Origin: Photorhabdus khanii NC19
GTDB taxonomy: Bacteria > Pseudomonadota > Gammaproteobacteria > Enterobacterales > Enterobacteriaceae
Length of the DNA: 64,000 nucleotides
Direction of reading: 5' to 3'
NCBI RefSeq assembly: GCF_000517265.1
Contig: NZ_AYSJ01000013.1
Span: 78,396-142,395 of the forward strand
Below are positions 39,082-47,951 of this stretch, piece by piece. The translations under genes were made by a program, and so were the position numbers. Under the pieces are notes generated by a model. That model was not told where the DNA came from. It made no database searches and saw only the letters and a program-made list of their open reading frames with translations. The number at the start of each line of letters is the position of its first letter. The stretch's first letter is position 1.

Positions 39082-42000
39082 TCATTCTGCTGGTGGTGGA
39101 GCAAAGAGGGTGGATGTATCTGCTGAAGCAGACGGTTGTTTTCCCAGAGTTAGTGTTTCTAAAATTTTATACGCTTGATCCCCTAATGGAGCGCCGTTAT
39201 TTTGCCAAAGCTTATAAGTGGTGGCAAATTTCTTGAAATCTTCCGGTGACAACCAATGAATAACTAATGAGATATGAGCAGGTAATTCGGCTAAAATCCC
39301 AGATTTCACCCAGGATTCTAGTTTGTAAAGATCGACTGGGCCACTCCCAATAAGTTCGCGATTTAGCACCACACTGACCACAAATGAAAAATGGTCAGCT
39401 TGGGCATATCTTTTGCCGGATAAGTGCCAGCGGTAAAGCGATGCTACTTCTTTTTTGGGAAAATTATTTGTTGAGTCTGACTCTTTTTTAAGCAATATAT
39501 GTCTTTTAATAGGATCAAATTTTTCTATTTGTGTACTAAGTGTGTAATCAGATCTAATATCTAGTATTACTTCTCTTTTTTCTTTATAATACCTGGATAT
39601 TTCTCCTAAGTATTCTTCATCATCGATGGTAATCCAGCATTCATCTTCTTCACTATCTGAAGTAGTATCACTGGCATAAACTAATTTATTTTCTTCGCGG
39701 GGGTCGAATATACTCCAGGAATAGAGCGATACTATTTCTTTTTGTGGGAAATTGCTTTTAGAGTCTGGTTTCCTTCTAAGCAACATCCGTTTATTATCAT
39801 AATCAAGTTTCTTTATGTACGCCTTAAGTTTGTAATCAGGCTTAAATTTCAGTGTGATTTCTTTAATTCTGTCGTCATATATTATTTTGAAAGAATCTTT
39901 GTCACTGATAGTAATCCAGCATTCATCTTTTTTACTATTTTCAAAAGATTCATCGGCGTAGACTAGTTCAATGCCACGGTCATATTCATCGATGTGCCAT
40001 AAATACATCGATGCTTCTTCATTCTTTGGGAAATTATATTTTGAGCCTGGTTTTTTTTCAATTAATATTTTACTTTTATCTTTATTAAATTCTTTTATTC
40101 CTATAATGAGTTTGTAATCAAATGTAATTGTCAATATAGAGGATTCAAATATTCTTTTAAAATGCACTTCGTTGCTGATGGTAATCCAGTATTCATCTTT
40201 TTCACTGTTTTTTGAGGGAGGTTCACTGGCATAAATCAGTTCATTTTTTTCTTGTGAGTAATTACCTTTCAAGAAATAGAGCGATGCTGTTTCTTTTAAT
40301 GGAAAGTGATTTTTTGAACTTTTCTTTCTTTTGAGTAATATCTGTTTATTCTCATGATTAAACTCCTCTATGTATGTATTAAGTTTGTCATCAGATTTAA
40401 TTTTCAGTGTGACTTCTTTATTATCTTTAATGTTATTAAGTATATTCTGGAAGTAGATTTCATCGTTAACAGTAATCCAGCATTCATCTTTTTCACTATG
40501 TGAGGAAGTTTCATCGGAATAAACCAGTTCATTTTCTCCATCTAAGCGATCGATATACCAGAAATAGAGCGATGATATTTCCTTTGGTGGAAAATTATTT
40601 TTCGAATCTGGTTTCCTTCTAAGCAATATCTGTCTCTTACTACGATCAAGTTTTTCTATGTGTGTACTAAGTTTATAATCAAACTTTATTGTCAGTGTGA
40701 TTTCGTCATTCTTTTCGATCATTGAAGGGAAGTGGCTTTGGTCACTGATGGTAATCCAGCGTTCATTTTCTGTGTTGTGAGATGGAGGTTCACTGGCATA
40801 ATCCAGCTGATAATCCATATCTTCCATCCATACTGGACTATTGCACCAGTTCAGTTTATCTTGGTCAAATGCTGCTTTTATTTTGTCCTTATTGTCCTTC
40901 AGATCGCTGCTATTATTGATGTTAAGGGTGAATGTATTCCCTGCTACCTCAGTGATCATTTGATTCAGTAATGTGAATTCTGTGAGATCTCCATATTCGT
41001 CGGATTCGTTAAAAGTAAGGTTAATCACCTGACCTTGTTTTATCTGGTTTTCTGTATCACTTTGAGTGATCTTTACTTGATCATCTTGAATTTCTAGATT
41101 AGTAGGAGTCTGGTTTTCATTAAATTTTTCATCAGGTTTTACCGGTAAGAGCTGACGATGCTCAATCAGGTAAAAGGGGAGTTTATCCAGCTTCGGCTTT
41201 TCACTGAAACACTCTCCTCCTAGGCCAAGACGGGCAGCAATACGTTTCTGAAGGGCTGATACTTTATCAATACGAATATTATTACGTTGATAGGCTAGAT
41301 CAGGTTGTTGAGCCAAATATTCGCGCTGGGTAGATAGAAAATCTTTATAATCTGTATCTTTTAAGTTTGGTTTTATTGGTATGGTTGCACGCTGAACCCC
41401 AAAATATCTCAACAGATAATCTAGAATTTTCAGCTCTTTTTTATAGTTTTGATTGTCACCTTTATTATCGATTTGAGAGTCACTATCGATTTTTTCTTTT
41501 AAATTAGATTCTATATTCTGATAAATTTTTTGACTTACTGTATTGGTCTTAAAAGGCAATTGAGCGCCATGGACAATATCTTCCCGTTGTTTAAATGCTA
41601 ATAATTTTGGTAGTAAAGCGAGTTCGGCACAGCCATTAGCCAGCATTTGTTCAAAAGGCAGCATAAATTGATGTAACTGTACCTGTTGATGAGGATTGGC
41701 CTGTAATTCATAACAAGCGGGTAATTTATTACTCACCGGATAGTAATCCAGAACTTTACGATGTTTTCCCCAGTTTAATAATTCTGGTTTTGTATCAATT
41801 AGAGGGTCGGCAATGATCTTTTCTTCTACTTGCTGTTTGGTAACGACAGCTTTTACTCCGCCTTTGGTGGTAATGGTAAGTGGGCTGTTTGGTAAGATAA
41901 TCGATTCTAATGGGTCTTCTCCCCATAGTCTGGGGTAGTATCCCAGCTTGATTTCCCAGGACCAATTATCATTTGATAACTTAGAAATTTTTTCATCGTG

Positions 42001-42951
42001 CTCACCTAACGTGAATTGGGTAACGTTTTTTACCCCTTTGATAGCCAGTAACTGGTTAACCAGAGGGCTTAGATTTAATACTGTAGGGTGGGTATAATCT
42101 TTGGTTTGTGGTAATTTCGGTATCCAACCGTGACGTAAATAAGGGCCTTCAAATATCTGTTCATTATTGTAACCTTTTTCAATCATGTCCTGTGTGGTAT
42201 AGCGTAATGGTCTTTCAAGTACCATTTGTTCCGTTGTCATATAAACTTTAGCGAATATATCAGCGATATCTTTGGCATCATCATCAAGCTGAATATCAAT
42301 TTGCAATTTCAGATCAATGGGTTCCAGCCAAATAATTTTACTGACCGACTCTCCCAAATTACGGTTGTCTTTCAGAAAATCCTCCAGATTTTTCTGAGCC
42401 TGCGTTTTATCATTTTCAGTTTCCCGGCTAGGGATTAAATAAAGCCAGTAGTTTCCTCTCAGTGTTAATTGTTGATTGTTGCTGTATCGGTTTTGAGTAA
42501 AACTGTATTTACGTTCTTTTTTATTATACCAGTATTTATAACGTTGATCGCTAGGTTCATGGATCAATAGTGCATCAATAAAGAAGAAATAACCATTAAC
42601 GGTGTCATTACTACGCAAATCTAACAACGCCCGACGATAATCTTCTGCGGTAACCGGGCCACAAGTCAACATTTGTTGTGGGCCAAATTCCTGTGGAAAA
42701 ATACCGTCGCCGGATTTTTGCTTATTTTCTTCTAGGGTAAGAAGATCTCGAAGTGGCAGCGAATGGCGGTAGGCCAGATCGGATGCACCATAACAACAAG
42801 CTTCTAATAAAGTGATTCCGGGATCATTCTCACCTGTATCATTCCAGCATTGGCCGGACTGTTGTTCAATAACGGCTTTTGCTTGGGCAAGTAAGGTATC
42901 AAAGGTAATATCGTTTTTAACAACGAGAAATAGGTTATCTTGATTATTCAT
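39082..42951 (-). CDS. pvc12: PVC baseplate protein Pvc12 with internal repeats
   Basis: A long (1289 aa) baseplate-wedge protein of the contractile injection system. Residues 1-700 are typical of the family (FDTLLAQAKAVIEQQSGQCWNDTGENDPGITLLE... DLAYRHSLPLRDLL...). Between roughly 730 and 1180 there are five tandem units of 90-97 residues, each with the pattern YAS/YAD-E-P... (E)DECWITI ... RRKPDSKxNFP ... SLYxW. The final 100 residues (HFSFVVSVVLNRELIG...) return to a conserved baseplate-like tail. The repeats are an unusual local insertion and may face outside. Confidence 0.85.
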   Translation of the reverse strand: MNNQDNLFLVVKNDITFDTLLAQAKAVIEQQSGQCWNDTGENDPGITLLEACCYGASDLAYRHSLPLRDLLTLEENKQKSGDGIFPQEFGPQQMLTCGPVTAEDYRRALLDLRSNDTVNGYFFFIDALLIHEPSDQRYKYWYNKKERKYSFTQNRYSNNQQLTLRGNYWLYLIPSRETENDKTQAQKNLEDFLKDNRNLGESVSKIIWLEPIDLKLQIDIQLDDDAKDIADIFAKVYMTTEQMVLERPLRYTTQDMIEKGYNNEQIFEGPYLRHGWIPKLPQTKDYTHPTVLNLSPLVNQLLAIKGVKNVTQFTLGEHDEKISKLSNDNWSWEIKLGYYPRLWGEDPLESIILPNSPLTITTKGGVKAVVTKQQVEEKIIADPLIDTKPELLNWGKHRKVLDYYPVSNKLPACYELQANPHQQVQLHQFMLPFEQMLANGCAELALLPKLLAFKQREDIVHGAQLPFKTNTVSQKIYQNIESNLKEKIDSDSQIDNKGDNQNYKKELKILDYLLRYFGVQRATIPIKPNLKDTDYKDFLSTQREYLAQQPDLAYQRNNIRIDKVSALQKRIAARLGLGGECFSEKPKLDKLPFYLIEHRQLLPVKPDEKFNENQTPTNLEIQDDQVKITQSDTENQIKQGQVINLTFNESDEYGDLTEFTLLNQMITEVAGNTFTLNINNSSDLKDNKDKIKAAFDQDKLNWCNSPVWMEDMDYQLDYASEPPSHNTENERWITISDQSHFPSMIEKNDEITLTIKFDYKLSTHIEKLDRSKRQILLRRKPDSKNNFPPKEISSLYFWYIDRLDGENELVYSDETSSHSEKDECWITVNDEIYFQNILNNIKDNKEVTLKIKSDDKLNTYIEEFNHENKQILLKRKKSSKNHFPLKETASLYFLKGNYSQEKNELIYASEPPSKNSEKDEYWITISNEVHFKRIFESSILTITFDYKLIIGIKEFNKDKSKILIEKKPGSKYNFPKNEEASMYLWHIDEYDRGIELVYADESFENSKKDECWITISDKDSFKIIYDDRIKEITLKFKPDYKLKAYIKKLDYDNKRMLLRRKPDSKSNFPQKEIVSLYSWSIFDPREENKLVYASDTTSDSEEDECWITIDDEEYLGEISRYYKEKREVILDIRSDYTLSTQIEKFDPIKRHILLKKESDSTNNFPKKEVASLYRWHLSGKRYAQADHFSFVVSVVLNRELIGSGPVDLYKLESWVKSGILAELPAHISLVIHWLSPEDFKKFATTYKLWQNNGAPLGDQAYKILETLTLGKQPSASADTSTLFAPPPAE
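39420..40810 (-). repeat. Five-unit tandem repeat inside pvc12
   Basis: The segment GTAATCCAGC(A/G)TTCAT recurs at roughly 40750, 40470, 40180, 39910 and 39630, about every 270-290 bases. It encodes WITI/V-D-(Q/E) cores in each unit. Copies differ by many substitutions but keep Trp, Asp and the RRKPDSKNNFP element. This argues for an old duplication. Confidence 0.8.
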
Positions 42952-42980
42952 TTGTCAACTCCTTAGCTTGGGGACGTTTT

Positions 42981-45900
42981 TTATGGCCAGATTAAAATCA
43001 GTACTTCATTATCGTTAGCTTCTATACTTTCACGCACGATATCAGTGGAATGGCTCTCTTTTTTCAAAGTTAAGTCAGTAACCCGTTCAACCAGAGGTGA
43101 TTGCTGAATAGTGGCTAATAGTTGGTAGTAATCAATGTGGTTACCTGGTGTTACTCCGATAGCCGTATTTTTTCCCCATGGCATATAGTTCCGGCTCAGT
43201 TCCTGTTGTAACTGATGATGGCCGTAATCGGGGTTAACGCCTGGCGCAAATACCAGTTGATAGTTAATCAGGATGTTAATGTAAGTGGGATTCTTAATTT
43301 CAATGGTTGTCCAGGGGCTGCTTAATCGATCTAACCATTTGACCATCTCAGTTAATCGGGCTTGATTCAATTCTGGACGGAGTGAATCATCGTTATCTTT
43401 ATAGCGGTTATCAGGGATGACGATTAATTGTCGCTTTTCTGGTGCAGGAATCTTAGTTAATTCACTGGCCGAAGGATGTTTGACATCAAATAAGCTGACA
43501 AAATTCTCTTTTAGTAAGGTGACAATATCACTCCAGCTGAGCGCTCGGTTACGATGAGAGAGCCGGGCTGGAATCCGCGTGAGGAATGCTTGCTCTGTTT
43601 CTTTTGGGCGACCGTTCCAGGATGCCCAGGGTTGAGTCACTTCACTGATGGCAACAGATGCATTGACCGGTTGTTTAATGCTGTCGGCAGCCAATTTGTT
43701 GATAAGGTGATCTTGCTCAACGGTTTCTGTGTTGATTAACGTGGCGGTTATGGCATTGTACAACAGTCCTTTAATTCTTGGATAATAATCAGGAGGGGCT
43801 ATCTTTATTTGCTTTTTCTCCCGTTCTATTTGCGCTTTCAACCAGTACCGTCCCCTCGGCATTTGGGATGCTTGGTTTGAAGCATCCTCTGGTAATCGGA
43901 TACTTTGGCTCTCTGATTCAAATAGGTTGTGTGTTTGGTCGTGACTCGATCTATTTAATGATTTCCAAGTATTGCGTTGATCCAGATAGAACCAATACAA
44001 GGGGAGTTTTTTAAGGCCCTTTAACTGCCAATACAGAGATAAAGTTTGCCCGGGTGATACATCGGTAAAGCCTAAATAAAATGCATCATGTGCTAATGAC
44101 GTTATATTTTCATTTGCATTATCCCAGCCAAAAGGCGTCAAGGGATAAATGAAGAATTGCTGGTCTGTAGGTTTAGCACTGAATTCAATTTGTAATCCAC
44201 TGATTTCCGGGGTATAGGGTGGTTTTTTATTGTTGGGATTTTGCTTGTATTGAGAATGCATAAAGTCTTTTTCAACCGGTATTATATGTATTGATACAGT
44301 GTTGTTTCCATGGTAAAAATTATTTTCAAATAAAATAAAAGACATGCTTTTTCCTTGTGGTGCACCCTCTCCATCGAATAACGACTGTTCATAGAGTGTA
44401 TAACTTGACTCAGACGAGAGTAAATGACACTCTACTTTAAATGCTCTATTATCGGTAGGTTTAGACTCATATCCTTGATACCACTGTGAAAAGTTCTCTG
44501 TGGGTAAATTAATCCATTGGGGAGTAATAGTGAGTTCTGTACTATATTTAAGCTCTTTAGATTTAGTGCTGTACCATTTGGGACCAATTAAACGAAGATT
44601 AAACTTGGAATTCAGCGACGGCGATTGGCCAAAGGGGAAACGAGTAATACTTTCTCCCTCAGAGGCAGGGAGCACACTGTTACTGTTAACGCTGAAATTA
44701 ATAACCTTGGGCAGAATGGGATCCTGAGCGGTTGCTAATTTTAATACTGGTGCATCAAACGTCATATTATCCAAGCCAATAGGGGAGCTAATGAGATCAG
44801 TATTATCATCGGGTGATTGCAGCTTAAGGCTAGGGGGATTACTGATATATTCGACTGACAGAGTTAGCCAGTGATCTCCCGAGCTGATTTTAGCGGTGAT
44901 GTTATTAGGATCCCCATTCCAACTGCTTGCCAGAATTAATGTGATATTGTTCTTTTCCTTTAATAAGGTAAATAAAGACGAAGTAATTAGGTAACCGGAC
45001 AGAACAGGAATATCATTAGCTGTTGGGCTAAAAATCTGAATACCGTTTGCTGGTAATTTAATGTTATCTGAAAGGCTAAGAGGCGTTGCAGATTTCCAGC
45101 TATCATCATCTTTCCAATACCAACGCAGGTCGGTCAGTGTTACCTGATTCGTTTGTGGTGCCATTTGTGCTTTCAGCCAGTACCGCCCCCTCGGCATTTG
45201 AGATGTTTGATTTGAAGCATCCTGAGGTAATAGGGTACTCCAACCCCCCTTATCAAATAGATTGCGGGTTTTGTCGTGAATTGGCTGAGTTAATGGTTGC
45301 CAGGTGTTATTTTTATTCAGATAAGACCAGGATAAAGGTAGTTCTTTAAGACCTTCTAACTGCCAGTACAGAGATAAAGTTTGTCCTGGTAATACATCGG
45401 TAAAACCTAAATAAAATGTGTCATTGATCAATGATAGTGTTTCTGTATTTGCTTTGTCCCAGCCAAAAGGAGTTAGGGAATAAACGGAATATTGTTCGGC
45501 TTTAACTTTTGCTTTGAATTCAATTTTTAGCTCGCTGATTTGTGGAGTATAGGGTAACTTTTTACCTTCTGAAGATTGCTTATATTGAGAGTGCATAAAA
45601 TCCTGTCCAGACAATTCTATACGTATTGATGCCGGCCAGTCATTGGGCGATGGGTTGTCTGCAAAGGAGTAATCCATTGCAGGTAAGGTAAACGTTAGGC
45701 TTTTTCCTTGTGGTTTTGTATCTTCACGAAATAATGCTTGAGCCTCATTTCCATTGAGTACGTCTTTCGTTTTTTGAGAAGTGACTAAATAACCTTGTAC
45801 TTTAAATACGTCATTATTGTCAGGTTTAGGATCGTATGTGTCATACCATGTTTCGAAATCATCTGTAGGCAATCCAACCCATTGAGGAGTAAGAGTAAGT

Positions 45901-47021
45901 GTTGCTTCTTTAGAACCATACCATTCAGGAGCCACTAAATTAAAACCAGAACCTGACGATGGTGATTGACCAAAAGGGAAACTGGTAGCATTTGTTTGTT
46001 CAATACCGTCATCAGAGGCATATAGCACATTGTGGTTGCCATTAATATTGATCTCAATACCTGTAATCTTGGGTAGAATAATTCCTTGAGTGGTGCTCAG
46101 TTTTAAGACCGGTAGATCAAACGTCATATTATCAAGATTGTCTGGTGAGCTGATAGGAGCATCTTTAGCTGATAAGCACAGTTTAAGATAATTGATACCA
46201 CTAACATTTTCTTTTTTTACTAATAATGAAATCCAATGTTTTCCAGAACTGATCTGAGCAGTAATGTTGTTAGGATTACCTATCCATTCATTTGCTAGCG
46301 TTATCTTAATACTACGTTCTCCTTTTGACATAGCAAATAAAGAGGAGGTAATTAGATAACCAGACAAAACCGGGGTATCGTTGAGGGTTGGGCTAAAAAG
46401 CTTAATACCGTTTTCAGGTAATTTAATGTTATCTGAAAGATTAAGGGGCATTGCAGATTGCCAGCCATCGTTATCTTTCCGATACCAACGCAGATCGGTC
46501 AGTTTTCCTTGGTTCGCCAGTAAATCTGCATCTGATGCATATTGTAATGGGTTTCCGGCACTGTCCTGCCCGGCATCAAAGAGGGTTCCTTTAGGGATAA
46601 GGTATTCTGGATTGTCTGTATTTAGGGTAATGCCTAAAGCAACGCTATCCGCTTGGGCACTTCTGGGTTTTAGACCCAATAATTCCCGGTAATAAAGATC
46701 ACGATGCCGCGCAGGGAAGGTGTTGAATAATACTTTGGTTGTTTCTAATAGTTTTAAAAAAGCCAGGACAAAAGCTTGATGTGCCGGTAAAAAGCCCTTT
46801 GCTTTATTCACATTTTGATAAATATCCGCTAGTTTTTCAGGATTATTTTCCTGAATAAAGTAGAAACTGTCCCAGAACTTATTTTTATCTTGACCGAAAG
46901 GAATTTTTTCAGCGTATTCTTTAAGCCAGTTTAAAATATCCAGCGTACTTCTTTCATCAAGTTTAAAATCTGTATCTGGTACGATAGCAGCAAGTTTATT
47001 TTCTAATTCGGTGAGTCCCAT
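42981..47021 (-). CDS. pvc11: PVC baseplate protein Pvc11 (gpJ-like), with internal tandem duplication
   Basis: A 1346-aa baseplate protein related to phage P2 gpJ in the final part (about 1080-1346, with LINKLAADSIKQPVNASVAISEVTQPWASWNGRPKE...). The N terminus (LTELENKLAAIVPDTDFKLDERS...) is family-typical. The middle is a large tandem duplication of about 455 residues. LTDLRWYRKDNDGW... GYLITSSLF... QMPRGRYWLKAQ near residues 172-625 is repeated as LTDLRWYWKDDDSW... GYLITSSLF... QMPRGRYWLKAQ near 629-1080. The duplicated region looks like beta-rich modules. Confidence 0.88.
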   Translation of the reverse strand: MGLTELENKLAAIVPDTDFKLDERSTLDILNWLKEYAEKIPFGQDKNKFWDSFYFIQENNPEKLADIYQNVNKAKGFLPAHQAFVLAFLKLLETTKVLFNTFPARHRDLYYRELLGLKPRSAQADSVALGITLNTDNPEYLIPKGTLFDAGQDSAGNPLQYASDADLLANQGKLTDLRWYRKDNDGWQSAMPLNLSDNIKLPENGIKLFSPTLNDTPVLSGYLITSSLFAMSKGERSIKITLANEWIGNPNNITAQISSGKHWISLLVKKENVSGINYLKLCLSAKDAPISSPDNLDNMTFDLPVLKLSTTQGIILPKITGIEININGNHNVLYASDDGIEQTNATSFPFGQSPSSGSGFNLVAPEWYGSKEATLTLTPQWVGLPTDDFETWYDTYDPKPDNNDVFKVQGYLVTSQKTKDVLNGNEAQALFREDTKPQGKSLTFTLPAMDYSFADNPSPNDWPASIRIELSGQDFMHSQYKQSSEGKKLPYTPQISELKIEFKAKVKAEQYSVYSLTPFGWDKANTETLSLINDTFYLGFTDVLPGQTLSLYWQLEGLKELPLSWSYLNKNNTWQPLTQPIHDKTRNLFDKGGWSTLLPQDASNQTSQMPRGRYWLKAQMAPQTNQVTLTDLRWYWKDDDSWKSATPLSLSDNIKLPANGIQIFSPTANDIPVLSGYLITSSLFTLLKEKNNITLILASSWNGDPNNITAKISSGDHWLTLSVEYISNPPSLKLQSPDDNTDLISSPIGLDNMTFDAPVLKLATAQDPILPKVINFSVNSNSVLPASEGESITRFPFGQSPSLNSKFNLRLIGPKWYSTKSKELKYSTELTITPQWINLPTENFSQWYQGYESKPTDNRAFKVECHLLSSESSYTLYEQSLFDGEGAPQGKSMSFILFENNFYHGNNTVSIHIIPVEKDFMHSQYKQNPNNKKPPYTPEISGLQIEFSAKPTDQQFFIYPLTPFGWDNANENITSLAHDAFYLGFTDVSPGQTLSLYWQLKGLKKLPLYWFYLDQRNTWKSLNRSSHDQTHNLFESESQSIRLPEDASNQASQMPRGRYWLKAQIEREKKQIKIAPPDYYPRIKGLLYNAITATLINTETVEQDHLINKLAADSIKQPVNASVAISEVTQPWASWNGRPKETEQAFLTRIPARLSHRNRALSWSDIVTLLKENFVSLFDVKHPSASELTKIPAPEKRQLIVIPDNRYKDNDDSLRPELNQARLTEMVKWLDRLSSPWTTIEIKNPTYINILINYQLVFAPGVNPDYGHHQLQQELSRNYMPWGKNTAIGVTPGNHIDYYQLLATIQQSPLVERVTDLTLKKESHSTDIVRESIEANDNEVLILIWP

Positions 47022-47103
47022 ATTATACCACCTGTTATTAGGCTATATCCCTGATATATTTTCAGGAGTTCGTTGTTATTTAGAAATAAGGTTGAAGGTT
47101 TTT

Positions 47104-47520
47104 TTATCCGGCATTGATAGCATATTGACTGGCAATAAAACGGCCTTTTCCCATACTTGGTGTTGTCACATCAGGCCCGGTTGATGGGTTATTCGCCGGT
47201 TGTGTCGGGGTAAAACGGGCAGTAAATTGCTGTCCGGCAACAATGACTGTGATAGGACTGCGACAAAAATTCACCTGTTGGCTGGCATCTAATTGGGCAA
47301 TGGTGACCATACCCATGCCGAGTATCGGATGGGTGGGGGTAATATATTGCGCCTGGAGCTGTACCTTTTTTTCGTCACCCACAATGGCGATTTTTTTGCC
47401 CTGTATTTTTGTGTGCCCGCTGCCTTTGATGGTCGCAGGTCCCAGGATTGTGACCTGCCGGTTGCCAAATAATGGGTCGAACAGCAGGCTGTCACCATCA
47501 ATGATTAATTGTTTGCTCAT
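47104..47520 (-). CDS. pvc10: PVC spike-tip PAAR-like protein Pvc10
   Basis: A 138-aa PAAR-type beta-rich protein that should sharpen the spike tip. It is rich in short Gly/Thr/Ile strands (LLFDPLFGNRQVTILGPATIKGSGHTKIQGKKIAIVGDEKKV). The start overlaps the pvc9 stop by four bases. Family assignment rests on the sequence pattern and position between pvc9 and pvc11. Confidence 0.85.
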   Translation of the reverse strand: MSKQLIIDGDSLLFDPLFGNRQVTILGPATIKGSGHTKIQGKKIAIVGDEKKVQLQAQYITPTHPILGMGMVTIAQLDASQQVNFCRSPITVIVAGQQFTARFTPTQPANNPSTGPDVTTPSMGKGRFIASQYAINAG

Positions 47521-47939
47521 AAGCTCACCTGTACCCGGCCTTCGCCGATCTCAAGGATACCTTCAAGTTGTTGATTGATTCCGCTGCCTCTCAGGGAGTA
47601 GGTCACTTGAATATGTAGAGTATTCGGTGAGCCTGTTTTCTGATTGACTTGAATATCTGTGATTTCTGCTCGAGGTTCATAGCGCAGTACTCGCTCTTCA
47701 ATACGGGTTTGAATATCCGACAACAATTCGTCACTGATATTTTCAAACATATAATCATTTAGACCACAACCATAATCTTCACGCATAATTCGTTCGCCGG
47801 GTTCAGTGAGAAAAAGGATCTTCATACTTTGGCGAACATTTTCGGTGCCTTCTGCCATTGCTATTCCAGTTTCAATAGAAAACTCTAGCGGAAATTTCCA
47901 GCCCCGGCCATAAATATCGGATAATATTTTGTTTGTCAT
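47517..47939 (-). CDS. pvc9: PVC baseplate protein Pvc9 (gp25/lysozyme-like fold)
   Basis: A 140-aa gp25-family baseplate wedge component. Signature segments are GRGWKFPLEFSIETGIAMAEGTENVRQSMKILFLTEPGERIMREDYGCGLNDYMFE. It couples baseplate and sheath start. It is 12 bases from pvc8 and overlaps pvc10 by four bases. Confidence 0.93.
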   Translation of the reverse strand: MTNKILSDIYGRGWKFPLEFSIETGIAMAEGTENVRQSMKILFLTEPGERIMREDYGCGLNDYMFENISDELLSDIQTRIEERVLRYEPRAEITDIQVNQKTGSPNTLHIQVTYSLRGSGINQQLEGILEIGEGRVQVSL

Positions 47940-47951
47940 CTCAATACCTTA

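Noticed and set aside
39420..40810. Regular repeats that could be mistaken for a CRISPR array
   Set aside because: The units are about 270-290 bases apart, inside one open reading frame and diverged; they encode protein repeats in Pvc12. No cas gene is present.
47243..47578. Plus-strand frames inside the PVC operon (for example 111 codons here)
   Set aside because: They are antisense to well-supported pvc genes and have no start signals.
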